A stretch of DNA of 64,000 bases, taken from contig NZ_JAENIL010000028.1 in assembly GCF_016595505.1 (NCBI RefSeq), forward strand, positions 1 to 64,000. The letters run 5' to 3'. This document shows, piece by piece, positions 50,433 to 59,179 of this stretch. Source of the stretch: Pelagicoccus mobilis. GTDB taxonomy: Bacteria > Verrucomicrobiota > Verrucomicrobiia > Opitutales > Opitutaceae. Position 1 is the stretch's first letter, and every line of letters starts with the position of its first letter. Below the pieces are notes generated by a model, which saw only the letters and a list, made by a program, of their open reading frames with translations, was not told the origin of the DNA and searched no databases. The position numbers were made by a program, and so were the translations under genes.

Positions 50433-51314
50433 GTGAAAAATCTACCCACTCTCCTAATCCTCGCCCTCGCCGCGACCCTACCCTTCACCGCCCAAGCGAA
50501 AAAGAAGAAGAAGAACGCCGAGGAACCCATCGAACAAACCAACCTCGCCGTCTACCTGCTCAAGCAACTCAACGAACGCGAAGAGGAAGCCTACGACCGC
50601 TACGAAACCGCAGTCGCCGAAGAAGACGTCGACCAGGTGCGCCGCGAACTCCAATCCATCATCAACGGCTACGAGAAACTCATCGCATCCTCGCCCGACT
50701 ACGCCCCCGCCTACGTCTCCTACGGCCTCATGCTCAACCGCACCGGAAACCGCGACGCCGCAAACGCTATTTTCCTGAAAGCCGACGAGCTCGACCCCAT
50801 GGTCCCAGTCGTCAAAAACCAACTCGGCAACTTCATGGCCGAAGAAGGCAAGTACACCGAGGCCCTCGGCTTCTTCATGCTCGCCCGCGACCTCGCCCCG
50901 GAGGAGGCCCTCTACCAGTACCAGATCGGCAACTTGCTCGTCGCCTACCGCAAATTCTTCGTGGGCGACGGCCTCTACGCCGCCGAAGAGATCGACGACC
51001 ACATCATCAACCACTTCCAAAAAGCCTACCACCTCAATCCAGGCGAGATCTCCTACAAGATGCGCTACGCCCAAGCCTTCTTCGATGTCGACTACCCAGA
51101 CTGGGAAACCGCCCTCGTCACTTGGCAAGAGCTCTACCGAGCCGCCGGGTCCGAATACGAAGAACAAGTCGTAAAACTCTACATCGCCCGCGTCCGCTTC
51201 GAGATGGGACACCATACCGCGGCACGCAAGCTCATCAAGCAGATCGACCACCCAAGTCTCGACGAGTCAAAAAAGTCACTGCTGGGCAGCATCAACGCCG
51301 AGTATCCACAGTAG
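50433..51314 (+). CDS. Secreted TPR protein
   Basis: A 293-residue exported protein starting with GTG at 50433, with a signal peptide (about 1-22) and a Lys-rich stretch (KKKKKNAEE). TPR repeats follow from about 70: PAYVSYGLMLNRTGNRDAANAIFLKA, VKNQLGNFMAEEGKYTEALGFFMLA, ALYQYQIGNLLVAYRKFF and others to the C-terminus. TPR proteins serve as adaptors; no enzymatic part is seen. The neighbouring genes do not suggest a partner. A REP-like element follows its stop. Confidence 0.85.
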   Translation: MKNLPTLLILALAATLPFTAQAKKKKKNAEEPIEQTNLAVYLLKQLNEREEEAYDRYETAVAEEDVDQVRRELQSIINGYEKLIASSPDYAPAYVSYGLMLNRTGNRDAANAIFLKADELDPMVPVVKNQLGNFMAEEGKYTEALGFFMLARDLAPEEALYQYQIGNLLVAYRKFFVGDGLYAAEEIDDHIINHFQKAYHLNPGEISYKMRYAQAFFDVDYPDWETALVTWQELYRAAGSEYEEQVVKLYIARVRFEMGHHTAARKLIKQIDHPSLDESKKSLLGSINAEYPQ

Positions 51315-51321
51315 ACCTACA

Positions 51322-51347
51322 GGTAGGGCGTGACCGCCGGGCACGCC
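51322..51347 (+). repeat. REP-like element, copy 8
   Basis: GGTAGGGC (51322-51329) with the stem GGCGTG (51327-51332) and CACGCC (51342-51347) and the 9-nt loop ACCGCCGGG, the same loop as in copy 7. It lies 7 nt after the TPR stop, in the convergent gap with the DUF2959 gene. Confidence 0.8.
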
Positions 51348-51378
51348 GCACGACCTAAAAAATCAGATGCCAGTAAAG

Positions 51379-52029
51379 CTACAGCCCTTCCGACCGCATC
51401 TGAGTCACGAAAGCGTTCGCCTCGTCGATCGAGGCTTCCATCTGCCTGATCAGCACCTCAACCTCGTCCTGCAAAGCGATCGATGTCTTGTTTAGGGCCG
51501 CGATCGCTCGAGCGTTCAAGTTGTGCTTGAGAAACAAAACCTGATCGCGAAACGCATTGAGCACCGGGTCCATCTTATCCGCAGCACCGTTCATGGTACG
51601 TATCAAATCTTCGGATAAGTCACGCGTCGACGCCAACTGGTTCTCGCTCACCTCCCGCAACTCCTGGCTCGTGTACTGATCCAGCTCCTCCTCCCATTCC
51701 CTGAAAAGCGCCTTGGAAACCTCCTCGATCGCTTCGATCCGGCTCCGCACCGCCTTCGCCTTCGATTCACTATCATCAAACGCCGTCTGCAAGCGATCGT
51801 ACGTGGATTTCAGCTCCCCGACATCCACTTCCGAAACCGCCAGAAACTCCTCAAACGCGCTTTCAAACTGCTCCTTAGCCTCCTCCTGCGCTTCCCGAGC
51901 ATCCTCCACTCGATCCACCAAGATGTCACGCTTGTGAACCCCAAACTTCTCCATCGCCCCGTAATAAGCGCTCTGGCACGAGCACAACAGCAGACAAACA
52001 AGGGTAACAGCAAAAGGCAGAGTCTTCAT
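51379..52029 (-). CDS. DUF2959 lipoprotein
   Basis: A 216-residue lipoprotein (lipobox CLLLCSC) with a long coiled-coil: VHKRDILVDRVEDAREAQEEAKEQFESAF and further heptads up to the C-terminus. This is the DUF2959 family, unknown in function, found in Gram-negative envelopes. The opening GAMEKFGVHKRDILVDRVEDAR is diagnostic. It is 83 nt downstream of the GT4 gene and on the same strand, with a REP element between. Confidence 0.85.
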   Translation of the reverse strand: MKTLPFAVTLVCLLLCSCQSAYYGAMEKFGVHKRDILVDRVEDAREAQEEAKEQFESAFEEFLAVSEVDVGELKSTYDRLQTAFDDSESKAKAVRSRIEAIEEVSKALFREWEEELDQYTSQELREVSENQLASTRDLSEDLIRTMNGAADKMDPVLNAFRDQVLFLKHNLNARAIAALNKTSIALQDEVEVLIRQMEASIDEANAFVTQMRSEGL

Positions 52030-52074
52030 ACAAATACGAAGCTAGCCACCCACTCGCATCCCCACAACCCCAAA

Positions 52075-52100
52075 GGTAGAGGCCGTTGTCCCCAACGGCC
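52075..52100 (+). repeat. REP-like element, copy 9
   Basis: GGTAGA (52075-52080) with the perfect 8-bp stem GGCCGTTG (52081-52088) and CAACGGCC (52093-52100) and a TCCC loop. Four nt later comes TGCAGGATCAA (52105-52115), shared with copy 2 at the same spacing. That tail contains the complement of the GT4 stop codon (52112-52114). Confidence 0.85.
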
Positions 52101-52111
52101 ACTTTGCAGGA

Positions 52112-53308
52112 TCAAATCTCAGCTAACTTCTCCCGAACCACCCGCTGGTAGATCGACTCCAGCTCGTCACCGACATGCTCCATATCGTGCGTCGCCGCCG
52201 TATCCAAAGAAGCCTGACGCATCCGATCGAGCAGATCCCGATCCTCCATCAAGCGCGACATCGCTCCCGCCATATCCGCAACATCGTCCGGCTCGAAAAT
52301 GAGCCCGTTGTAGTCGTGGTCCACCAGCTCCGGAATCCCCTTCGCTCGCGGTCCCACCAACGGCAAGCCAAAGGCCAACGCCTCCAGAATGCTCACCGGC
52401 TGATTCTCCGTCTTGCTCGCCGTTATGAACACGTCGCCGAGCAAAGGATAGTTCTCCTCCATCAAGACATCCCGCTCGATCCGACCCGTGCGAATCACCG
52501 CAGCACCGATCCCGAGTTCGGAAATCTTAGCGTCCACGTCCGCATCGCCAGGCCCATTGCCCACCAATACGAACTTCACCTTCGAATTCAGCTTAAGCGT
52601 CTCCGCAAACGCCTCCAAAGCCACCTCGAGAGACTTCTCCGGAGAAACCCGGCCAATGTAGATAAACGCGAAATCCTCAATCCCCAGCGACTTCCGAAAC
52701 GCCTTGATCTCATCCTCCGATCGCATCCGAACCCGCTCGATCCCATTCGAAAGCACAGTCGCCGGACTCGACATCCCACGCGCCACCAAATGATCCCGCA
52801 CCGACTTCGAAGGGCTCACCACATGGGCGCAGCGATTGAAGAACCCAACCGAATACTTCCACATCGCCTTCTGCGTCCACTCGAACGACGGAAGATAAAA
52901 CTGCCTCAAGTAGTCCGGTTCCGCAAAGAACGTATGAAACGTGCCCACCACCGGCACATTCTTCCAGCGAGCCAGAAACATGCCTTCCAGACCACAGCCA
53001 AACTCCGTGTGCACATGCACCAAATCCGGCGGGTCCTCGCGCAAACGGCGATACGAATAAAGGAACAAAGGAGCCGACCAACGGAGCTTAGGAATGTGAA
53101 CCGTCGGCACCGAAAACGGCAGCCCATACACGCTCACTTTCTCGTCCAACCCCGGAACCGTTTCGAAAGAGTCTGCCTTGCTCGGCCTCGGGTGAAAAAT
53201 ACTGACGTTGTGCCCACGTCGAGTCAGCTCGTTCGCCTGGTTCAAGACCGCTGAACTGACGCCGGAAATGTATGGCAGAAAACTATCTGTGAATAAGCAA
53301 ACTCTCAT
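52112..53308 (-). CDS. GT4-family glycosyltransferase
   Basis: A 398-residue glycosyltransferase of family 4 (GT-B fold). The N-terminal motif PYISGVSSAVLNQANELTRRGH and VHTEFGCGLEGMFLAR belong to the acceptor side; YIGRVSPEKSLEVALEAF opens the donor domain and TENQPVSILEALAFGLPLVG has the E-x7-E pair that binds the nucleotide sugar. The N-terminal half is typical of alpha-mannosyl- or glucosyl-diacylglycerol synthases; the acceptor here may be a lipid or polysaccharide. The stop codon lies in the tail of REP copy 9. Confidence 0.92.
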   Translation of the reverse strand: MRVCLFTDSFLPYISGVSSAVLNQANELTRRGHNVSIFHPRPSKADSFETVPGLDEKVSVYGLPFSVPTVHIPKLRWSAPLFLYSYRRLREDPPDLVHVHTEFGCGLEGMFLARWKNVPVVGTFHTFFAEPDYLRQFYLPSFEWTQKAMWKYSVGFFNRCAHVVSPSKSVRDHLVARGMSSPATVLSNGIERVRMRSEDEIKAFRKSLGIEDFAFIYIGRVSPEKSLEVALEAFAETLKLNSKVKFVLVGNGPGDADVDAKISELGIGAAVIRTGRIERDVLMEENYPLLGDVFITASKTENQPVSILEALAFGLPLVGPRAKGIPELVDHDYNGLIFEPDDVADMAGAMSRLMEDRDLLDRMRQASLDTAATHDMEHVGDELESIYQRVVREKLAEI

Positions 53309-53452
53309 AAGGGATCAAGGATCCTCAGGCTCCGTAGGGGGCTCCGGAAACAAAGTCGCAAAGGCTGCCAGCGCCCCCGAAACCCGGCAAGCCCGAATCC
53401 CCCACGACACGCCTACGCCATAAATTCTCCGTCAAAGCGCAGCCAAATGGAA

Positions 53453-54559
53453 TCACGCCAGACAACGGATCGCCATCGCCCGCAATGCCTCTTCCTGCTC
53501 GTTGGGCCGATCCACGATTTCCTCGAACGCCTTGATAAACTCGAGCTGGTGATCGATCAGGGCCTTGAGAGCAGGGAACTTTCCGCTCCCGATCAGCTTG
53601 CCCATGTACCACAGGTTTTGCGTGAAAACGTTAAATCCGCTCTTCGTGCTCAGACCATCGTAGAACGAAGCATACTTGGCAGCCGCCCGCTCGAAAGTCG
53701 GTTTGCTGATGCCTCGCCCACCCGCCTGGATTTCCCCGCCGTCAATCAGAGAGCGAAGCTGAATCAGCAGACGGTTGCGGTTCTGCAAAGAGGCGATCAC
53801 CGGACGCGCGTCGTTACCCGCAAAGAAATGCCGCCTCAGAGCAGAAAGCGTCCAATTGATGTCGCGGGCAAAAAACGCTTCGGTCGTCTCGAAGAAGTCC
53901 CCTTCGCCAAAGTTCGGCGTCAGCTCCTCGATCAGCTTGCTCGTGATCTGAGCGCCTGGCTCGCCAAGATAAGTCCCTAGCTTGCGCACCTCCTCGATCA
54001 GCAGACGCGAGTTCCCGTTCACCTTGCTGATCAACACTTCCACCGCGTCCCGAGCAATCGTCACCTGCATCGACTCGCACTCGCGATTCATCGCCGCGAC
54101 CAATGTCTCAACACCGCCCCCCTTCGAGTCCATGCCGCCCGAAGGACGATAGTCGCCCGTCTTCTCCAAAAACTTGGCAAAACGCTTCCGGCGATCCACT
54201 GGAGAAGCGGAAATCAGCACGCCCACCTCATCCGGATTGATCCCCTCCAAAATCTCCTGCAGGTCCTCGCACAGCTTTACCGTGCCCTCCGCACGCCCCG
54301 TCTGGTTGTCAGCGACAAAAGTCACATCCTTAAGCCAAACCACTCGTCGACCGCCAAATAGGCCCAGCGTCTGCGTCGCCTCGCGAAACCGACTCACCGC
54401 TTCCGCCACATCGTCGACCTTCCCAGCCTGACCGCTGATCACCTCGATCGAAAAGTCGTCCGTAACGTCCTGCTTCAGCTCAGCCCAGATATCCTTCGCC
54501 ATTCGACTGGCAAGATAATCGTCCGGACCGGAAACATAGATGAAAGGAGCGCTAGACAT
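53453..54559 (-). CDS. holA: DNA polymerase III delta subunit
   Basis: A 368-residue HolA, the clamp-loader subunit that opens the sliding clamp. The N-terminal FIYVSGPDDYLASRMAKDIW is the usual start of the delta ATPase-like domain (no functional Walker A, as in all delta subunits). LIEEVRKLGTYLGEPGAQIT and ALRRHFFAGNDARPVIASLQNRNRLLIQL are typical of the middle and collar domains. It is preceded by a REP element (54611) and followed by a 144-nt gap before the GT4 gene. Confidence 0.9.
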   Translation of the reverse strand: MSSAPFIYVSGPDDYLASRMAKDIWAELKQDVTDDFSIEVISGQAGKVDDVAEAVSRFREATQTLGLFGGRRVVWLKDVTFVADNQTGRAEGTVKLCEDLQEILEGINPDEVGVLISASPVDRRKRFAKFLEKTGDYRPSGGMDSKGGGVETLVAAMNRECESMQVTIARDAVEVLISKVNGNSRLLIEEVRKLGTYLGEPGAQITSKLIEELTPNFGEGDFFETTEAFFARDINWTLSALRRHFFAGNDARPVIASLQNRNRLLIQLRSLIDGGEIQAGGRGISKPTFERAAAKYASFYDGLSTKSGFNVFTQNLWYMGKLIGSGKFPALKALIDHQLEFIKAFEEIVDRPNEQEEALRAMAIRCLA

Positions 54560-54610
54560 GCCGCCAACAAAGCCCAGCCCGCCCCACTAGAAAAGCAAAA
54601 ACTCTCAAAA

Positions 54611-54636
54611 GGTAGCGGTCATCGCCCCCGATGACC
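54611..54636 (+). repeat. REP-like element, copy 10
   Basis: GGTAG (54611-54615), then the stem GGTCATCG (54617-54624) and CGATGACC (54629-54636) around a CCCC loop. It lies between holA and ubiB, which read in the same direction; it is upstream of holA and after the ubiB stop. Confidence 0.8.
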
Positions 54637-54673
54637 AATCGCACCAGCAGAACCTAGAGCCAACATAGCCAAA

Positions 54674-56332
54674 TCACTTCGGTCGACCCCTCAAAATGTC
54701 AAAGGCCACGTACAAGCCCAACAACAGAGACAAGACATACCCCACGATCCCTAGTATCGGAAATCCAAATACAATTGGCGGCGTATTCGACGTCACGATC
54801 AATGACGACCCCACCAGTAAACACCCGATAATGATCCCTAGCGTTATCTTGTTGCTCGCATCGCTAATCGTATCGTCCAGTTCATCGAGTCCTCGATGCT
54901 GCAGATTGATCTTAAGATTATCCTTCTCGACCTTCTTCAGGATCCTCAACGCTTCCTCAGGAATCGACTGCAACTGATCCAACCCAAGCAGCAGACTATC
55001 ACGCAACTCCGACGCCACCCGCTTCGGATTGCGACGATGCTGTATCAGCTCTCTAAGGACAGGCTCAAATTCACCCTTTAAATTGTACGTCTCGTCTAGC
55101 GAAACCCCAGTCTCCTCCACGCAAAGGATCGCCTTCGCCATCAACGAGTAATCCCGAGCCAGATCAACCCCGTTTCGCCCGAACACGTACAGCAAGCGCA
55201 AGATCGCACGCCCCACATCCCCCTCACCCGTCTCCGGATTGTAGTGCTCCCGGATCGCCAGATTCACATCCCGCTCCATCTGCCGCCGATCGATCGACTC
55301 GCCCGTGTCAGCCAAGTTCATAGCGATCCGCGTCACCCGCTCCGCATCCGCCTTCACGAAAGCCATAAACAAATCGACCAACCCGTAGCGCATCCGCTGC
55401 GTCAACTGCCCAGTCATGCCCCAATCGAGGAAGCAGAGCTTCCCGTCCTCCAACACCCTCAAATTCCCCGCATGCGGATCCGCGTGGAAATAGCCGTTGA
55501 TCATGATCTGGTGAAACATCGAACGCGACCCCACCTTAGACAAATGGCGAGCCTCCTCACTCCCCGCTTCCACGTCCTCCAACTTACGCCCCTCGATCCA
55601 CTCCATCACCAAGACCCGTCGCGAACACGCCTCCTCGAAAATTTCTGGAGCCTTCACCTCATCCGGATACTGGTTCCGCTTGGAGAAAAACGCCAAGCTC
55701 CGAGCCTCTCTCCGAAAATCGAGCTCCCGTTCCAATCCCTCCCGCATGGCCTCGATCACATCCGGAAGATTGAGTGGCCGCAAATCCTCGATCCGCTCAT
55801 GCGCCTGCCGAGCCAACCAAAAGAGAATATCGAAATCCGCATCGATCACCTTCTCCAGTCCCGGCCTTTGAATCTTCACCGCCACCTGCTCCCCATTGCT
55901 CAGCAAGCGAGCCCGGTGCACCTGAGCCATCGACGCGCCAGCCATCGCCTCTTCCTCAAATTCAGAAAAGACCGCTCCCATGTCCCGCCCCAAACCTTCC
56001 TCCAAAATCGGTCGTATCTGATCGAAGGATACCGGAGGCACCGCTTCCTGAAGCTTCCTCAGCTCCTTGATCAACGCCTCCGGCACCATATCCGGACGCA
56101 TGCTCAGAAGCTGGCCAAACTTAATAAAGGTCGGCCCCAACTCCTCCATCACCAGACGAATCCGCTCCCACTGGCTACGACGCTCAGGAGCGATCTTCCC
56201 CAACGCGCTCATAAGCCGCGGAGGCAAATCCATCTTTTGCAGCAAGTCCGCGAAACCATTGCGCGCTAGCACAGTGATGATCTCTTTCGCGCGAACCGCG
56301 TTGGTAATAAATTCAAGAGGCTTCAGTGCCAT
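54674..56332 (-). CDS. ubiB: ABC1/UbiB-family atypical kinase
   Basis: A 552-residue UbiB-type protein. The KxGQ motif is PTFIKFGQLLSMRPD, the Ala-rich loop AGASMAQVHRARL replaces the Gly-rich loop, and the catalytic and metal sites are HADPHAGNL and FLDWGMTGQ (DWG for DFG). The C-terminus has two TM helices (about 495-545). UbiB-like ATPases support the extraction or synthesis of ubiquinone or menaquinone precursors. It is co-transcribed with the phasin-like gene 82 nt upstream. Whether this cell uses ubiquinone or menaquinone cannot be read here. Confidence 0.92.
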   Translation of the reverse strand: MALKPLEFITNAVRAKEIITVLARNGFADLLQKMDLPPRLMSALGKIAPERRSQWERIRLVMEELGPTFIKFGQLLSMRPDMVPEALIKELRKLQEAVPPVSFDQIRPILEEGLGRDMGAVFSEFEEEAMAGASMAQVHRARLLSNGEQVAVKIQRPGLEKVIDADFDILFWLARQAHERIEDLRPLNLPDVIEAMREGLERELDFRREARSLAFFSKRNQYPDEVKAPEIFEEACSRRVLVMEWIEGRKLEDVEAGSEEARHLSKVGSRSMFHQIMINGYFHADPHAGNLRVLEDGKLCFLDWGMTGQLTQRMRYGLVDLFMAFVKADAERVTRIAMNLADTGESIDRRQMERDVNLAIREHYNPETGEGDVGRAILRLLYVFGRNGVDLARDYSLMAKAILCVEETGVSLDETYNLKGEFEPVLRELIQHRRNPKRVASELRDSLLLGLDQLQSIPEEALRILKKVEKDNLKINLQHRGLDELDDTISDASNKITLGIIIGCLLVGSSLIVTSNTPPIVFGFPILGIVGYVLSLLLGLYVAFDILRGRPK

Positions 56333-56414
56333 GCTAGGTCAAACAGGTGGGGACACACACATCCAGCCGCGGACCCGAGGTCTGCGGCCAGACAAGAGAG
56401 GGATTCGAAAACGC

Positions 56415-56744
56415 TTACTCTGCAACCTCGGCTGGCTGCTTGGACTCAAGCTCCGCAAGGCGAGACTCCAGATCGGAAACCTTCGTCTCCAAGCTTTCAA
56501 TACGCTCCGCCTGCCCACGCCCAAGCTTCTTCAACATAGAGTCGAGCCGATCCTCCAATGACTTGGAAGCCTCCTCGAACTCCTTCTTGCCATCGTCCGC
56601 CAACTTCTTCGCAGCATCCTTGGCATCGGTCGCCGACAGCTTCCCTTTTTCCACCAACTCGTTCAGGGCCTTTTCTGCCTTTTCCGTACTAATCGCCGCG
56701 GCTCCAACCCCAGCGAGCATCAGTTTCTTAATGGCATCAATCAT
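56415..56744 (-). CDS. Phasin-like coiled-coil protein
   Basis: A 109-residue protein: a short hydrophobic N-terminus (AIKKLMLAGVGAAAI), then charged helices (EKAEKALNELVEKGKLSATDAK, DGKKEFEEASKSLEDRLDSMLKKL) and a coiled-coil end (VSDLESRLAELESK). It resembles polyhydroxyalkanoate-granule-associated or phasin proteins (PhaI/PhaF type). It lies 82 nt upstream of ubiB on the same strand, a pairing known in other bacteria and taken here as context. Its function is not proven. Confidence 0.75.
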   Translation of the reverse strand: MIDAIKKLMLAGVGAAAISTEKAEKALNELVEKGKLSATDAKDAAKKLADDGKKEFEEASKSLEDRLDSMLKKLGRGQAERIESLETKVSDLESRLAELESKQPAEVAE

Positions 56745-56849
56745 AGTCTTCTAACTAATCACGATACAGCCCGACCCGCAACTGTAAAAGGGACTTCCTC
56801 AAAAACCATTTGCCCCCAGCCACCACCCCCGCTATCCCCTCATTCCAAC

Positions 56850-57335
56850 ATGGACCAACCGACCCCCATCTCCTCCATCCTCTTCGTCTGCATGGGCAAC
56901 ATCTGCCGCTCCCCATCCGGAGAGAACGTCATGCGAAAACTCCTCGACGACGCCGGCCTAGGCGACTCCATTCGCTGCGACTCCGCAGGCACCATCGGTT
57001 TCCACGTTGGCAATCCCCCCGACCCCCGCATGTCCCAAGCCGGACGCAATCGCGGCTACGCCATGACCGGCTCCGCACGCAAGGTCACCCCTAGCGATCT
57101 CGACGAGTTCGACCTCATCCTCGCCATGGACAACGAGAACTTCGCAGACCTCGAGCGCCTCTCCACTCCCGCAAATCGCCACAAAGTGCGACGATTCTGC
57201 GAATTCTGCATCCAGTATCCCAATACCGAAGTCCCCGACCCCTACTACGGCGGAGCGCGAGGCTTCGAAATCGTCCTCGATCTCCTCGAAGACGGCTGCA
57301 AGCAAATCCTCAAGCAGATCAAAGAGCAACTATAG
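56850..57335 (+). CDS. Low-molecular-weight protein tyrosine phosphatase
   Basis: A 161-residue phosphatase. The P-loop is FVCMGNICRSP (Cys14, Arg20) and the acid is Asp in EVPDPYYGG near 128. It has the full LMW-PTP length. In bacteria these enzymes often regulate exopolysaccharide kinases, but no such kinase is present nearby. The fructosamine kinase gene follows 61 nt later on the same strand. Confidence 0.93.
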   Translation: MDQPTPISSILFVCMGNICRSPSGENVMRKLLDDAGLGDSIRCDSAGTIGFHVGNPPDPRMSQAGRNRGYAMTGSARKVTPSDLDEFDLILAMDNENFADLERLSTPANRHKVRRFCEFCIQYPNTEVPDPYYGGARGFEIVLDLLEDGCKQILKQIKEQL

Positions 57336-57396
57336 CATTTGCCGCCCAGAGCCATCGCAGCTCGCCAGTCCCTTCCGCCCGCAACGCCCCCCACCG

Positions 57397-58266
57397 TTGA
57401 GCGACCAGCAACTCATCGAAACAGCCCTTTCCGACACCAGCGGACTCCCCTTTCGCATCGCCTCCCAACGCGCTCTCGGCGGAGGCTGCATCAACGACGC
57501 CTACCGCCTCGAAGGAGAAGACGGACGCCCCTTTTTCGTCAAAGCCAACCAACTCGACTTTCACGACTCCTTCGCCGCTGAAGCCGCAGCCCTAAAAGAG
57601 CTTGCCGAAACAAATACCGTTCGCGTCCCCCAAGTCGTCGCTCAAATCCAAGGCAACAGCCAAGCGTACCTAATTCTCGAATACATCGATGCTCGCCCCT
57701 CGAGGACCGGAGACTGGCAAACCCTCGGACGCCAGCTCGCCCAGCTTCACGCCCTTCCCAAACCCTACTTCGGCTGGCACCGAGACAACCTCATCGGCGC
57801 CACTCCCCAGCCCAATCCGCAAACCTCCTCCTGGCTCGACTTCTTCGCAGAACACCGCCTCGAGCACCAGCTCTCCCTCTGCCAAAGCCGCGGCTACAAG
57901 CTCCCCCTCGCCGCCGAACTACTAAAAGAGCTCCCCACCCTCCTCGCCGATCACAATGTAGCTCCAAGCTTGCTGCACGGCGACCTCTGGTCCGGCAACG
58001 CCGCCTTCGACAGCGCCGGCTCCCCATTCATCTTCGATCCCGGCAGCTACTACGGCGATCGCGAGGCCGACCTCGCCTTCACCGAGTTCTTCGGAGGGTT
58101 CCCGCCCGAGTTCTACCAAGCCTACAACGCAGAATTCCCCCTCGCCCCCGGATACAGCCGCCGCAAGACCCTCTACAACCTCTACCACTGCCTGAACCAC
58201 CTCTACCTCTTTGGCGCGAGCTACGCCCACCAAGCCGAGCAAATGACCCGCCAACTCCTTGATTAA
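57397..58266 (+). CDS. Fructosamine/ketosamine-3-kinase family protein
   Basis: A 289-residue kinase starting with TTG at 57397, since no ATG lies before the first domain strand. Motifs: RALGGGCINDAYRL, FFVKANQ (catalytic Lys), LLHGDLWSGNAAF (catalytic Asp and Asn) and FIFDPGSYYGDREADLAF. It phosphorylates sugar residues attached to amines (Amadori products) so that they can be removed, a protein deglycation path. The upstream LMW-PTP gene is at 61 nt and may be co-transcribed. This pairing also occurs in other bacteria. Confidence 0.9.
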   Translation: MSDQQLIETALSDTSGLPFRIASQRALGGGCINDAYRLEGEDGRPFFVKANQLDFHDSFAAEAAALKELAETNTVRVPQVVAQIQGNSQAYLILEYIDARPSRTGDWQTLGRQLAQLHALPKPYFGWHRDNLIGATPQPNPQTSSWLDFFAEHRLEHQLSLCQSRGYKLPLAAELLKELPTLLADHNVAPSLLHGDLWSGNAAFDSAGSPFIFDPGSYYGDREADLAFTEFFGGFPPEFYQAYNAEFPLAPGYSRRKTLYNLYHCLNHLYLFGASYAHQAEQMTRQLLD

Positions 58267-58390
58267 GTCACTAGCGATTCAGGCCGTTGGAGAACCAGAA
58301 AACGAATCCCTTTTCGGCTCAAAGCTTGCTCCCGCCATCAAGCAAGGTCACCTACAGCCTAAAACCAATCCACCTAAAGCCTAAGCAAAC

Positions 58391-59179
58391 ATGTCCCTCC
58401 TCGAAGCCATCCTCCTAGGCATCATCCAAGGCCTCACCGAATTCCTCCCCGTAAGCAGCAGCGGACACCTCGAGCTCGGCAAAGCCATCCTTGGCATCGA
58501 AACCACCGAAGACGTCACCTTCACCGTGGTCGTACACGGAGCCACCGTCCTCTCAACCATCGTCATTTTCTGGCGAGACATCCTCGACCTCCTAAAAGGC
58601 CTCTTCACCGCAGACTGGAACGAGTCCAAGAAGTACATCGCCATGATCGGCGTCTCCGCCATCCCCGTCGTGATCGTCGGGCTCTTCTTCAAGGAAGAAG
58701 TCGAGAGCCTCTTCACCGGAAACGTGCTGCTCGTCGGTTGCATGCTGCTCATCACCGGCGCCCTGCTCTCCTTCACCTACTACGCCCCCAAACAAGGCGG
58801 CCCCGTCACTTTCAAAAAAGCCCTCATCATCGGCCTCTCCCAAGCCATCGCCGTCATGCCCGGCATTTCCCGCTCCGGCTCCACCATCGCCACCGGACTC
58901 CTCCTCGGCGTGGAAAAAGCCAAGGTCGCCCGCTTTTCCTTCCTCATGGTTCTCATCCCCATCCTCGGAGCCAACTGCAAGGACATCCTCGACGGCGGCA
59001 TGGCCAATAGCGTCGTCGCCCCCATCCCCCTCATCGCCGGCGCCATCGCCGCCTTCGTCTCAGGCGTGCTCGCCTGCAAATGGATGATCACCATCGTCAC
59101 CCGCGGTAAACTCATCTACTTCGCCTACTACTGCTTCGCAGCTGGAGCGATTGCGATCAGCGCCCATTTCATCATCTAA
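58391..59179 (+). CDS. uppP: Undecaprenyl-diphosphatase UppP (BacA)
   Basis: A 262-residue membrane enzyme that removes a phosphate from undecaprenyl diphosphate so that the lipid carrier can be reused for peptidoglycan. The two catalytic motifs are IIQGLTEFLPVSSSGHLEL (with Glu and Ser) and MPGISRSGSTIATGL (with Arg). TM helices are spread throughout. It ends with an 8-nt overlap with the convergent MATE gene. Overproduction is known to give bacitracin resistance, though that is only a general family fact. Confidence 0.96.
   Translation: MSLLEAILLGIIQGLTEFLPVSSSGHLELGKAILGIETTEDVTFTVVVHGATVLSTIVIFWRDILDLLKGLFTADWNESKKYIAMIGVSAIPVVIVGLFFKEEVESLFTGNVLLVGCMLLITGALLSFTYYAPKQGGPVTFKKALIIGLSQAIAVMPGISRSGSTIATGLLLGVEKAKVARFSFLMVLIPILGANCKDILDGGMANSVVAPIPLIAGAIAAFVSGVLACKWMITIVTRGKLIYFAYYCFAAGAIAISAHFII

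Noticed and set aside
50478-51251. 257-residue minus-strand frame opposite the TPR gene
   Set aside because: Val/Gly/Glu-rich antisense shadow of TPR repeats.
52175-53254. Long plus-strand open frame opposite the GT4 gene
   Set aside because: It is the exact antisense of the glycosyltransferase with Arg/His-rich sequence and no domain; the GT4 has clear motifs.
55244-56269. 341-residue plus-strand frame opposite ubiB
   Set aside because: Low-complexity His/Leu/Arg-rich antisense shadow of ubiB.
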